Of a stretch of DNA of 48,423 nt, positions 17,901-24,622 are shown piece by piece. The translations under genes and the position numbers were made by a program. The stretch's first letter is position 1. Every line of letters starts with the position of its first letter. The notes under the pieces are model-generated. The model saw only the letters and a program-made list of their open reading frames with translations, was not told the origin of the DNA and searched no databases. This stretch comes from Nitrospirota bacterium (GTDB lineage: Bacteria; Nitrospirota; Thermodesulfovibrionia; Thermodesulfovibrionales; UBA6898), in the NCBI GenBank assembly GCA_016217675.1, contig JACRHC010000100.1, forward strand, positions 1 to 48,423, read 5' to 3'.

Positions 17901-18948
17901 TCTGATTTTTAGTTGTAAGGATATACCCATCATTAACGCCATCCCTTTCAAAAGTGCCGAACGCACCCCAAAGGCCAGTAAAACTGTTCGATCCATTGTT
18001 TTTGAAATAGCTATCCGTGCCATCGCCCCAGCGCACAGCAACTATGCCGGCAACATCATTGTCCTCATCAATATAGTTATAAAGATTATGTGACCACCCA
18101 GGGCTAAGCGGCAACTCCGAAAAACTGAATGAATTGTAGTATCTGACAAAGCTTAAATCCGGCCCAGCGCCCTCCAATTTCATATCAACTATCGGACCGG
18201 TCTGATAAGAACCGCTGAACAGATCAACGCCCATCATGTTACCCTGTGGCCTATTATTCGCAACCTGAGAGAGGGAAACATAGCCTGTTATTTCATTGGC
18301 ATCAGTATAGCCAAGATTGTTCACAGCATTTGTATATTCAGGTTTGCTGACAGTATAAAAGTTGTCTGTATCCAAAGCCTTATAGGCATGATACAGAGGC
18401 ACCATGCCCTCAGTGGGAGATGCATAAATATAACCGGTAACTCCCTCCCTTGCAAAACCAGCGGGTAAAACTGAAGAGTCCGTCGTGTAATAATGTGTTT
18501 TTGTTGAAGAATTGTACAATCTGTAAAGTGCAACACCACCCTGAAAAGCAACTCTCGAAATATAGCCTTCTACTTTTTCGTATGTATATCCCATAATTGG
18601 TCCGGCAGCAGTGTCCCTTTCCACTGCACTTGTAGTATAAAAATGATCTTTATCTAGGACGCCTTTGTAAAGACGATAAAGAGGAGTGAACACAGGTGCT
18701 GCCGACCTAACACACCTCACATAACTATTATTGATACTGCTGTCAAATGTAGAACTGTTTCCAATATCTCCACCATTAAAAGCTACCTTCCATGCATAGC
18801 CATTACTATAAGGATTTGCAAAAGAGGTAGATGACCAGTAATTTAATGATTGTGTGCCTGGAAAATAGATTTGGTCAATACTAGGATTATTTAACGTATC
18901 ATCGAGTATCGACTCCAACTCTTTGACATTTGGTAAACGCCAATCCAA
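14950..18948 (-). CDS. RHS-repeat polymorphic toxin-like protein (main part, after a frameshift)
   Basis: This 1,332-codon frame begins inside a DUF1566 domain (DWRLPNVKELESILDDT). Three DUF5648-type repeats follow (PLYRLYKG..DHFYTTS; ALYRLYN..HYYTTD; PLYHAYK..DNFYTVS), about residues 90-230. Next are a DUF6531-like RHS start (VDLFSGSYQTG, RYYNS) and about 20 YD repeats. The RHS core closes with FRYVGKYG, then RARYYDVENGRFISKDPIGF and DPEGL near 1190. The last 141 residues form a variable tail of unknown fold, AT-rich relative to the core. RHS proteins encapsulate and deliver C-terminal toxins. No immunity gene is recognisable downstream. The N terminus with signal peptide is encoded in another frame upstream (18891-19589). 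Confidence 0.85.
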   Translation of the reverse strand: MDWRLPNVKELESILDDTLNNPSIDQIYFPGTQSLNYWSSTSFANPYSNGYAWKVAFNGGDIGNSSTFDSSINNSYVRCVRSAAPVFTPLYRLYKGVLDKDHFYTTSAVERDTAAGPIMGYTYEKVEGYISRVAFQGGVALYRLYNSSTKTHYYTTDSSVLPAGFAREGVTGYIYASPTEGMVPLYHAYKALDTDNFYTVSKPEYTNAVNNLGYTDANEITGYVSLSQVANNRPQGNMMGVDLFSGSYQTGPIVDMKLEGAGPDLSFVRYYNSFSFSELPLSPGWSHNLYNYIDEDNDVAGIVAVRWGDGTDSYFKNNGSNSFTGLWGAFGTFERDGVNDGYILTTKNQTRYVFRRLSVNNNPGQKFMPSMALSWIQDRYGNKLNFEYHPTSKLLTAVYKQLIGSTSNQRFDFLYDGSMRISRVTDNLGRYVTFSYDATSGNLSSAQDARGNATSYSYYTSSDSPENVRLLKSITYPELNTVTVAYDTQQRVTSSTNGGINMTFDYTNGTTVTTPQGNISHTHDTSFRMTQTQYPGPLGSSTVVPQYSNTGNLMNKPASIKDRNDKSTSFTYDANGNIASATNALSQTTTNTYDQNNNLRTVTDALGHTTTYNYDASLIKLLSVVKPLGGTTTYDYYANGRVMTVTETATTGGSHVLTYTYDVNGNPLSISDNVTGAQVSFIYDNAGRMTKKTDQLGKVTDYSYDANDNLIQITQATSNGAVTSTFNFDKNNRMTWVKDPKGQTTGSKTTYAYNTSNQMISVTDQVGKLYQYAYDAKGNLITVTDPNNDVISYSYNATDNRPYQVKFNGTAKITYSSYDNNGNLLSMFEDSGTARNFVYDSLNRMTSYTDSFGQTVSYLYDAAGNISRITYPGSGKLVNYGYDNDNNLKTVTDWLGTTTYNYDTYGSGILQSVTNPNGTTSIYTYDSANRLTGLSNKKANSTLISDYSFTLNNVGNPMQSNINQPKIPTLTAANVSSTYDDANKLTSAFTFDNRGNIAAGSGNTFSFDYANRLTGATVGGTTYSYLYDGFGNRIARTQAGTQTRYVLDINGDMSDVLAETDSSGTIQNYYIYGHGLISKITSGGLRYVYHYDSLGNTVAVTDSTGAVVEQYGYDEFGKATPAASYSNPFRYVGKYGVMDEGNGLLFMRARYYDVENGRFISKDPIGFEGGDLNLYAYVGGNPVVGIDPEGLATDNINTLKKMGGYAISLIGKSKVEIIKDLSNKFGVSDYLGNQLYKYYLSPESGYYYSQKSDNDLDLLEKNLNQLAVSMERAYDVGKFFTKIDGLYKAGLKIYNCADPKFISSAKYAYKVTKFVAKNGIKIGKILSSVSGQ

Positions 18949-19589
18949 ATGACCACCGAGAGAACTACCCTCGCAATATGCAATAGCATTATTCCATCAT
19001 CCTGCTGCTGCCACATCAGACCTGTCTTGCTATCTGTCACTGTGCCATCATGGTTATCGATAAAGGATGTAGGTGGCTGATCATCCCGAACGCAACGTAT
19101 ATACATTGGTCCATTAGTAGAAGCTTGAACATCGCCTGCCTTAAAGCCAACATAATGGACCATGCCAGGAGCCCAAGAACCTGAAAGAGTAGAAGACAAA
19201 TAATTATTATGTGGGCCAAGGAAATAAGGATCAATAGCAAAATTATAGTTTCCATAATTAATAATGCTGACAAGTTCTCTTTTTGTGGGTACTCGCCAAT
19301 CCCCATAACCACCAATAGATAGTGAAGCGCAATACGTATTAGCTGATGAAAAATAATGCGTTATACCATCATCCTGCTGCTGCCACATCAATCTTGTGTT
19401 ATTATCAGTTACCGTGCCGTCTGCATTATCCGTAAAACTCATTGGATTAATACTATATGTTCCATCATCCCCCGAAACATATAATGTTGTCTGTCCGGTG
19501 TCCGGAAGTTGAAAAGCATTGACTTTATGAGCCAATAATAGAGACAGAACAATCCAAAAAACTATTATAATTTTGTGTTTTCTCATCAC
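18891..19589 (-). CDS. N-terminal part of the RHS protein: signal peptide and DUF1566 domains
   Basis: The frame starts at GTG 19589 or ATG 19586 behind GGAGGGG. It encodes a signal peptide (KHKIIIVFWIVLSLLLAHKVNA), one complete DUF1566 (Lcl C-terminal-like) domain with GTVTDNNTRLMWQQQDDG and YGDWRVPTKREL, and the start of a second (GTVTDSKTGLMWQQQDDG). After that DDG the frame is wrong. The -1 related frame continues NNAIAYCEGSSLGGHLDWRL, matching the first copy. One A lost from an AAA run near 18993 explains the break. The intact protein would have about 1,546 residues. Either a sequencing or assembly error or a real inactivating or phase-variable mutation is possible. Confidence 0.8.
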   Translation of the reverse strand: MMRKHKIIIVFWIVLSLLLAHKVNAFQLPDTGQTTLYVSGDDGTYSINPMSFTDNADGTVTDNNTRLMWQQQDDGITHYFSSANTYCASLSIGGYGDWRVPTKRELVSIINYGNYNFAIDPYFLGPHNNYLSSTLSGSWAPGMVHYVGFKAGDVQASTNGPMYIRCVRDDQPPTSFIDNHDGTVTDSKTGLMWQQQDDGIMLLHIARVVLSVVIWIGVYQMSKSWSRYSMIR

Positions 19590-19660
19590 CTATTCCCCTC
19601 CTTCGATTTGGCATTAGATATATGATAAGTGCTTTCAGAAGAAGATGAAATTTGTTGCAT
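19586..19660 (-). CDS. Possible 24-residue leader peptide coupled to the RHS gene
   Basis: The ATG at 19658-19660 has AGGAGG nine bases upstream. It opens 24 codons (MQQISSSSESTYHISNAKSK, then EGNR) whose TGA overlaps the ATG of the next gene (TGATG). The second ribosome-binding site GGAGGGG lies inside this small frame. No homologue is known to me. Translation is suggested only by the start signal and coupling. Confidence 0.35.
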   Translation of the reverse strand: MQQISSSSESTYHISNAKSKEGNR

Positions 19661-19762
19661 GATTGAATCCTCCTGAAATAAATTGCATTGATTTGGCAGA
19701 AATTGGCAAAAAGAAAAAAAGTTTTATCCCTTTCAGTTGTATTTTGTGCAACTACAAAAAAA

Positions 19763-20302
19763 TCAGGCCTTTTCCTGCAGAGTATTCCTCAAATTCCTGA
19801 AGAATATATGCCTCATCATATTTGAACCCTCAGGTATATCCTTCTGCCTGTTCTCAGCAAATCTCTTCTCCTCCACAAACTGCACGGTTGATTTAACACT
19901 CACCCCGCCCTGAACCGGCTTGACCGCTATATTGAACTCGTAGAAGAAAACAGATTGCCCCAAGTCCCTGTTGAACCATTTGACATCATTTATGTTTTTT
20001 CTATCGGTCTGTATAGTTCCTGCGGACTTGTCCATCATCTGGGTGGTCTCTTTCATCTCTTTAAGCGTCGCCATAGAAGCTGTCCAGACAGCATCATAGG
20101 AGGCTTGATAAGTCTCCTCCTCTGGTGACTGACTATCAAAATTGATATCAGGATATTGGTTCCTGGCGACATTGACTATGGTATAGACACTCATGGCACC
20201 GGCCGCAACAACCACAGGCACAGCTACCACAGCAGCGCAGCCGCTGAGTGCAGCCTGCAAGGCAAGCACAGCGCCGATTATTAATAAGCGGGTTCGCTGC
20301 AC
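19763..20302 (-). CDS. Lipoprotein, DUF3568-like
   Basis: The 179-residue product has a lipoprotein signal: basic start MQRTR, hydrophobic core, lipobox ALSGC with the lipidated Cys at residue 22. A short Ala/Val-rich membrane-like stretch follows. The soluble domain contains YQASYDAVWTASMATLKEMK and a basic strand AGTIQTDRKN, the pattern of DUF3568-type envelope lipoproteins (a YxxVWxAxxxAL helix followed by beta strands). No Asp at +2, so outer-membrane sorting is possible. It starts six bases after the upstream lipoprotein gene and is probably co-transcribed with it. Function is unknown. Confidence 0.75.
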   Translation of the reverse strand: MQRTRLLIIGAVLALQAALSGCAAVVAVPVVVAAGAMSVYTIVNVARNQYPDINFDSQSPEEETYQASYDAVWTASMATLKEMKETTQMMDKSAGTIQTDRKNINDVKWFNRDLGQSVFFYEFNIAVKPVQGGVSVKSTVQFVEEKRFAENRQKDIPEGSNMMRHIFFRNLRNTLQEKA

Positions 20303-20308
20303 TGCGGT

Positions 20309-20893
20309 CTATCTATAGTTGGACGGATTCGGCACTTCGGTGAAGCTGCCTTTTTCTTTTACATAGTAATTGCCCATGCCCTCTATACCCAAAACAGCAG
20401 TCTGTTCGTATTTGGCTTCTCCCACAACATGCTGCGATGAGAGTTTCTCACCGTCTGCGGCATTACGGATGACCAGATCCATATCAACAGTGCCCTCCGT
20501 TCTCTCTGACCGACTTATTACAGGCACCCTGGATGTCCCGAAATCATTACCTGCGCTGTTGACCACCACTTCAAGTATTATGGCCGCCTTGTCCTGTGCA
20601 ACTAATCGTCCACCTGCATCCTCAACTCTTGAACGCACAAGGTTTTCGATAAAACCCTGATTGGCCGCATCAATAAATCCGGTCAGTTTTATAGAGAGGA
20701 GCTTGCCCTTCACTGGCGAGAGGTTAGCCCCCTGCATTGCCTTCACCCCGGCAATGCGCACAACATTCTGGGTCACTACCGATTGAAGGCCAGCGCCACC
20801 TGTCTTCTGCGTTGAGGAACAGCCTGCAGTAAAAGATATTAGCCCGACCATCAGGATAAGAGTTGTGATGCTTGAGTTGATTCTGATTTTCAT
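20309..20893 (-). CDS. Lipoprotein of unknown function
   Basis: The start at 20893 is chosen over a longer frame (to 20989) because GGAGG lies seven bases upstream and it begins a proper lipoprotein signal: MKIRINSS, hydrophobic core, TAGC with Cys 25. The mature protein (about 170 residues) has GKLLSIKLTGFIDAANQGFI, VRSRVEDAGGRLVAQDKAAI and a polar C-terminal half ending PNPSNYR. A periplasm-facing beta-rich fold is likely, but I do not recognise the family. It forms a two-gene unit with the following lipoprotein. The 386 bp upstream contain no other gene on this strand. Confidence 0.75.
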   Translation of the reverse strand: MKIRINSSITTLILMVGLISFTAGCSSTQKTGGAGLQSVVTQNVVRIAGVKAMQGANLSPVKGKLLSIKLTGFIDAANQGFIENLVRSRVEDAGGRLVAQDKAAIILEVVVNSAGNDFGTSRVPVISRSERTEGTVDMDLVIRNAADGEKLSSQHVVGEAKYEQTAVLGIEGMGNYYVKEKGSFTEVPNPSNYR

Positions 20894-21230
20894 AAACAGC
20901 CTCCGTTTGTATGTATTTATTTCTTTGCAATCTGTATTTAGAAGTTCAAACATCTTCACCATATTTTCTGTCCGCACGGCTATGTCCATCGCCTTTTTAA
21001 ATATAGGCAGCTGCTCATACCGTGCAATCCGTCAAAAAAAGAAAACGCGGAATCCGTTGCCGAACACCGCGCTTACGTTTATTTTTGTTTCTTCTAAGAG
21101 AAACTGACTGACTGCGCAAAACAATACCAAAGCCTCCCCCTCCTAACGCTTCGTACTGCCGATCAAATTTTGCATACTATATCACAAACTGCATAAATTT
21201 GTTCAAAAAAGTGTGATCATTTTAAAACCA

Positions 21231-21260
21231 TTGCCTCCTTTTTACCCCCTGTGCTAATGT
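21231..21260 (+). promoter_or_regulatory. Promoter of the AF2212-PIN toxin-antitoxin pair
   Basis: TTGCCT (21231-21236) and the extended -10 TGCTAATGT (21252-21260) are 18 bp apart and sit 20 bp before the antitoxin start, which has GGAGGTG. An inverted pair ATCACA (21181-21186) / TGTGAT (21212-21217) just upstream could be an operator. The remainder of 20894-21230 shows only weak inverted repeats. Confidence 0.45.
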
Positions 21261-21279
21261 TTAAGCATGGAGGTGAATT

Positions 21280-21504
21280 ATGCAACAAACTGTTGAGGCA
21301 ATATACGAAGAAGGTGTTTTGAAGCCAACATCACCCCTGATCTTTGCAGAACATAAAAAACTTAAGCTCATCATTCAGGACGAGGAAGACAAACCCGCTG
21401 ATATCCTCTTGTTAGCTGAGAATGTTTACAGCGGCCTGTCGGCCAATGACGTCGAAGAGCTTGAGTTGCTTTCATTAGACAGATCCCACTTTTCGAGAGA
21501 ATGA
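21280..21504 (+). CDS. AF2212/DUF104-type antitoxin
   Basis: The 74-residue protein begins MQQTVEAIYEEGVLKPTSPL, the AF2212-like antitoxin signature (xAxYExGVLKPxxPL), then KKLKLIIQDE, a short beta barrel. An acidic helical tail (ADDVEELELLSLDRSHFS-like) is expected to wrap the toxin. A strong GGAGGTG lies six bases upstream. It precedes a PIN toxin by six bases. The pair is flanked by 12-bp direct repeats (21121-21132, 21957-21968), as if inserted as a cassette. Confidence 0.85.
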   Translation: MQQTVEAIYEEGVLKPTSPLIFAEHKKLKLIIQDEEDKPADILLLAENVYSGLSANDVEELELLSLDRSHFSRE

Positions 21505-21510
21505 GCCATT

Positions 21511-21933
21511 ATGACTCACTTGCCAGCGCTCATTGATACGGACATTCTTTCAGAACTTTTCAAAGGGCATGCCTCGGTTAAAACCAATGCAGCGGCATAC
21601 ATACGTGAACATAATCTTCTGACCATCTCGCATATAACAAAATATGAAATTCTCAAAGGGTTAAAAGCAAAAAAGGCGGAGAAACAGATCGAGGCCTTCC
21701 AGCGATTCTGCCTGGCGAATAGAGTGCTTCCAATCACTGATGATGCAATCATCAAAGCTGCAGATATATTCGCCCTGCTCAAGGAAAAGGGGGCAATCAT
21801 ATCCGATGCCGATATTCTTGTTGCCGCTATTGCCCTGACAAACAATCTCATCCTGGTCACTAATAACACCAGACATTTTTCCAATATCAACAATCTAACG
21901 CTGCACAACTGGAAAGCGGAGGGAACTTCTTAG
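21511..21933 (+). CDS. vapC: PIN-domain toxin (VapC family)
   Basis: The 140-residue protein has the PIN fold motifs: LIDTDILSEL (D9, D11), ITKYEILKG (E46), ISDADILVAAIA (D99, D101) and LVTNNTRHFSNI at the C terminus. It is a predicted Mg2+-dependent ribonuclease, held in check by the antitoxin encoded six bases upstream. It is unlike the toxin at 7633 in sequence, so the two are separate acquisitions. A strong bidirectional hairpin follows. Confidence 0.88.
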   Translation: MTHLPALIDTDILSELFKGHASVKTNAAAYIREHNLLTISHITKYEILKGLKAKKAEKQIEAFQRFCLANRVLPITDDAIIKAADIFALLKEKGAIISDADILVAAIALTNNLILVTNNTRHFSNINNLTLHNWKAEGTS

Positions 21934-21996
21934 CAGGCCACCTTGACTGGGCAAGTACAATACCAAAGTCTCCTTACTTCGGGATATTACAAAAAC

Positions 21997-22023
21997 AAAG
22001 AGGAGACTTGTCATCTCCTCTTT
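21997..22023. terminator. Bidirectional terminator
   Basis: AAAGAGGAGA (21997-22006) pairs with TCTCCTCTTT (22014-22023) around a 7-nt loop. TTTT follows on the plus strand and an A-rich run precedes it for the minus strand. It separates the convergent toxin gene and membrane-protein gene. Confidence 0.8.
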
Positions 22024-22054
22024 TGTGAAACGCTCTCTTTTTTACTTTGCTTTC

Positions 22055-22390
22055 TTAGCCTGTCTTGGCTGCTGCCTCAGATGTCTCCTTGGCAGATACA
22101 GGGGCTGAAACTGCCTCTATCGCATATCCTATCCCCGTGCCGATGACCGACCCAAGCACTATGCTCGCTGACCCGATGCAGACTACGCCAAGAAGTGTTC
22201 CTACTGCTACTGCCATCCTTACAATCACCGTAGGCTCTACCGGTCCGCCCATAAGGTGTTTAAGCACCAACAGTGTTCCATAGCTTCCAAAGAAAAATCC
22301 CGGAAGTGCTCCAAATGCCAGAAACGCTATTCCTCCCAGTGCTGCCCCGATCTTTGTTCCCATTGCTACCATCTCTTTTCTTGCTTTCAT
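22055..22390 (-). CDS. Small membrane protein, paralogue of its upstream neighbour
   Basis: The 111-residue product starts at an ATG with AAGGAG seven bases upstream. It contains two Gly-rich hydrophobic hairpins: GTKIGAALGGIAFLAFGALPGFFFG, and after a polar turn (GGPVEPTVIVR) MAVAVGTLLGVVCIGSASIVLGSVIGTGIGYAIE-like segments, then an Ala/Ser-rich tail. It aligns end to end with the protein at 22427 (xGxxxGxxxxLxxxGxLPGxxxG, then (E)PTxxxRxxVA). The pair form a probable operon with 36 bp between them. Gly zippers suggest tight helix packing or oligomerisation. Function unknown. Confidence 0.65.
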   Translation of the reverse strand: MKARKEMVAMGTKIGAALGGIAFLAFGALPGFFFGSYGTLLVLKHLMGGPVEPTVIVRMAVAVGTLLGVVCIGSASIVLGSVIGTGIGYAIEAVSAPVSAKETSEAAAKTG

Positions 22391-22426
22391 TGTCGTTCTC
22401 CTTTTTCTGATTTATCGTTTTAATGC

Positions 22427-22747
22427 TTATCTGCTTCTTGATTCAACTGCTACAGCTTTGCCGGACAGTAACGTCTCAGCCATATTTCCCATAAGCCAGC
22501 CAAGGGATGAGGTTGCCGTTACCAACATAGCGCCTGACATACAGACGCCCAGTATCATCGAGGCTGCTACAATCAGCCGCGCAAATATGGTGGCCTCAAG
22601 AGGAAGCCCGAAAAGGCTGCCGGCTATATTGATGCCTATCATGCCGCCTATCACTGAACCGGGAAGCAACCCTATGATCGCAAACAGCATAAGGCCAGAC
22701 CCTGCTCCGATGTATAATCCCTTTTTTGTCATTCCGTTGGTTTTCAT
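22427..22747 (-). CDS. Small membrane protein, first of a paralogous pair
   Basis: The start at 22747 (MKTNGMTKKGLYIG) is preferred over a longer frame because AAGGAG lies nine bases before it. The 106-residue product has the hydrophobic segments YIGAGSGLMLFAIIGLLPG, VIGGMIGINIAGSLFG and LIVAASMILGVCMSGAMLV, with GxxxG spacing. It is the paralogue of the next gene. A tandem palindromic operator lies about 100-145 bp upstream, so expression is probably regulated. Function unknown. Confidence 0.65.
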   Translation of the reverse strand: MKTNGMTKKGLYIGAGSGLMLFAIIGLLPGSVIGGMIGINIAGSLFGLPLEATIFARLIVAASMILGVCMSGAMLVTATSSLGWLMGNMAETLLSGKAVAVESRSR

Positions 22748-22846
22748 TTTCTTAATCTCCTTGTATTTTTGATCTTGCAAAATATATTGCAGACTTCATG
22801 CCAACGTTAGATGCCTTGTTTTTAAAGGATTCTTCTGCAGATATCC

Positions 22847-22891
22847 TTTGCAACTCTGCAAAAGAATCTGATCTGTTTGCAGTTCTGCAAA
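22847..22891 (-). promoter_or_regulatory. Tandem 16-bp palindromic operators
   Basis: TTTGCA-N4-TGCAAA occurs twice, at 22847-22862 and 22876-22891. The half-sites are identical, the N4 spacers differ (ACTC and GTTC), and the start-to-start distance is 29 bp. This is strong evidence for a dimeric repressor or activator binding cooperatively upstream of the membrane-protein pair. No regulator gene is adjacent. The rest of 22748-23018 shows nothing else clear. Confidence 0.6.
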
Positions 22892-23018
22892 GATATTGGC
22901 GTTTTAGTCTGGAGTTTTACGGCAGGCAGTCTTGACGGTTCTATCTTTGGCGGAGCCTGATACTCGCGGAAACATAGCGATCAGCCCAGCTTTTAGCGCA
23001 AGCTTTATATAAAATAAT

Positions 23019-23510
23019 TCAATAATTTCTCAGTCTGAGCCTGGTCGCTATCAGCCCAATATACCTGTTCAGAAAATTGTTGCGGGGAAGAAATGACAAT
23101 ACCGGCGGTTTTCTCATTCCAATCCGTTCAAGGAGTTCATAAATCTCCGGGCTATCACCATAGGAAAGACCCCTTCTGAGCGCTTCGAGGCAATCAGTCT
23201 TGCGATCAGCCTTCAGATAGACCTTCCCGAGATTCAGATAGTGCAGCGGGTTGCCAGGTTCCCGGTCTATTGCTTCAGAACAGAGCCTCACAGCTTCGGA
23301 GATCCTTCCTCGTTCTGTTGCAATGCAGAGTCCCAGATAGGACTGAATATCAGCCGTCTTATTTATGGCATATGCCTTTTCAAAACAGGCAAGAGCACCC
23401 AAAGGGTTATTCGCCCCAAGCAGGGCTATCCCTTTTTTCAGCAGTCCTTCTGAACCTGAGGCATCGTCCATGCTAATTCCATTATAGAGCATGATGCCGT
23501 CGCATAGCAT
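23019..23510 (-). CDS. TPR-repeat protein
   Basis: The 163-residue protein has consecutive 34-residue helical pairs of the tetratricopeptide type: GLLKKGIALLGANNPLGALACFEKAYAIN, then DIQSYLGLCIATERGRISEAVRLCSEAIDREPGNPLHY-like, then LNLGKVYLKADRKTDCLEALRRGL. A basic tail (NRYIGLIATRLRLRNY) follows. TPR arrays mediate protein-protein contacts, so no more specific role can be given. No signal peptide is seen and no start codon has a good ribosome-binding site; MLYNG or MDDAS downstream are alternative starts. It is divergent from slp. Confidence 0.75.
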   Translation of the reverse strand: MLCDGIMLYNGISMDDASGSEGLLKKGIALLGANNPLGALACFEKAYAINKTADIQSYLGLCIATERGRISEAVRLCSEAIDREPGNPLHYLNLGKVYLKADRKTDCLEALRRGLSYGDSPEIYELLERIGMRKPPVLSFLPRNNFLNRYIGLIATRLRLRNY

Positions 23511-23599
23511 CTCATGTTCGGATAGCTCTTTCAGCCAGACCTTCCTTCTTTGAAGTTCTACCAGCCGCAGCCTTCATGAAACAGCTATTATTATTTCCC

Positions 23600-23628
23600 T
23601 TGAGCAGGAGGAAGAAACATGGTATAAA
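23600..23628 (+). promoter_or_regulatory. Sigma-70-type promoter of the slp-like gene
   Basis: TTGAGC (23600-23605) and TATAAA (23623-23628) are separated by 17 bp. Transcription would begin just before the AGGAGG at 23635-23640 that serves the gene at 23646. Confidence 0.5.
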
Positions 23629-23645
23629 GAGATCAGGAGGCAGTC

Positions 23646-24176
23646 ATGAAAAGATCACTAATTTTATGTTTGCTGCTTGCAATGCTTTCTTCCTGTGCTC
23701 ATATCATATCAGCAGAGAACCGTGAAAATGCCCTCAGCGCGATTTCGCTCAGCGAGGTTCGCGCTCATGTCGACCAGTATGCTGAAAAGACGTTTATCTT
23801 TGGTGGTGTTATCGCAGACACTCTCAGCACAGAGGACGGTTCTGAGTTAGAAGTTGTACAGATGCCCCTTGACGAGTGGGGCTATGTAATCTCGCATGAC
23901 AGGTCAGAGGGCAGGTTCATTGTTACAGCAAAGCACCACCTTGACCCGGTCATCTTCAGTAAAGGCAGGGAGGTAACCATCTCTGGCGTACTAATCGGCA
24001 CAAGAACACAGAAACTTCGCCAAAAAGACTACGAATATCCCTTATTCAGAGCAAAGGAGATCCATCTTCTGCCTCACAAGGCGTATTACCGGGACCCTTA
24101 TTATGGATACGAACCGTTTTATTATCCGTATCCGTTTATCTTCTGGCCATCGTTCTACCTGCACTACAGCAGATAA
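23646..24176 (+). CDS. slp: Slp-family outer-membrane lipoprotein
   Basis: The 176-residue product starts after AGGAGG with six bases of spacing. The signal MKRSLILCLLLAMLSSC has its lipobox Cys at residue 17. The mature domain matches the Slp family order: SLSEVRAHVDQYAEKTFIFGG near the start, then LEVVQMPLDEWGYV, GRFIVTA, FSKGREVTISGVLIGTR and EYPLFRAKEIHLL. The C terminus is strikingly aromatic (YYRDPYYGYEPFYYPYPFIF). Slp is a starvation- or acid-induced outer-membrane lipoprotein in enterobacteria; here only membership is clear. It is monocistronic, ending at a strong hairpin. Confidence 0.85.
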   Translation: MKRSLILCLLLAMLSSCAHIISAENRENALSAISLSEVRAHVDQYAEKTFIFGGVIADTLSTEDGSELEVVQMPLDEWGYVISHDRSEGRFIVTAKHHLDPVIFSKGREVTISGVLIGTRTQKLRQKDYEYPLFRAKEIHLLPHKAYYRDPYYGYEPFYYPYPFIFWPSFYLHYSR

Positions 24177-24181
24177 AAAAA

Positions 24182-24207
24182 GACAGGGCAAACACTTCTG
24201 CCCTGTC
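24182..24207. terminator. Bidirectional terminator between slp and the bactofilin gene
   Basis: GACAGGGCA (24182-24190) pairs with TGCCCTGTC (24199-24207) around an 8-nt loop. A run of seven A residues precedes it, giving a U-tract on the minus strand. Confidence 0.75.
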
Positions 24208-24235
24208 CATCGTTCTATTGAGAAAACTGAAAAAG

Positions 24236-24622
24236 TTATCCCTGCTTTGCCTTCTCCAGGGACTGAAACTCAATAATCTTATTGGAGTCCTCATGATGCA
24301 TCCGTGACCTGCCGTCAAAAACACCGCCCTCAACCACAACAAGTTTGCCCGTGAAGATCTCGCCAAAGAGCTGCCCCTTATTCTTGATCTCGACAATCTC
24401 TTTTGCCTTGATGTTTCCGTCAACCCTGCCGCCGACAACGATGCCCCGTGCAGTGAGGTCACCCTTCACATGAGACTTCTCGCCAAGCACAACCCAGTCA
24501 GCGACAATATTACCTTCGACCATACCGTCAACCCTGAGCGTGCCCTTGGTATCGATATCGCCCTTAAAGGTCGAATTGGCGCCGATAAAAGACTCGAGTT
24601 TTTCTACATTCTTGTTAAACAT
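24236..24622 (-). CDS. Bactofilin
   Basis: The 128-residue protein is a single bactofilin (DUF583) domain. After a short N-terminal tail, FIGANSTFKGDIDTKGTLRV, DGMVEGNIVADWVVLGEKSH and VKGDLTARGIVVGGRVDGNI show the repeating hydrophobic/Gly pattern of a right-handed beta-helix. Bactofilins polymerise without nucleotide at the membrane and often localise peptidoglycan enzymes. The start codon overlaps the stop of the upstream M23 peptidase gene (TGATG), which fits the common bactofilin-peptidase partnership. Confidence 0.93.
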   Translation of the reverse strand: MFNKNVEKLESFIGANSTFKGDIDTKGTLRVDGMVEGNIVADWVVLGEKSHVKGDLTARGIVVGGRVDGNIKAKEIVEIKNKGQLFGEIFTGKLVVVEGGVFDGRSRMHHEDSNKIIEFQSLEKAKQG

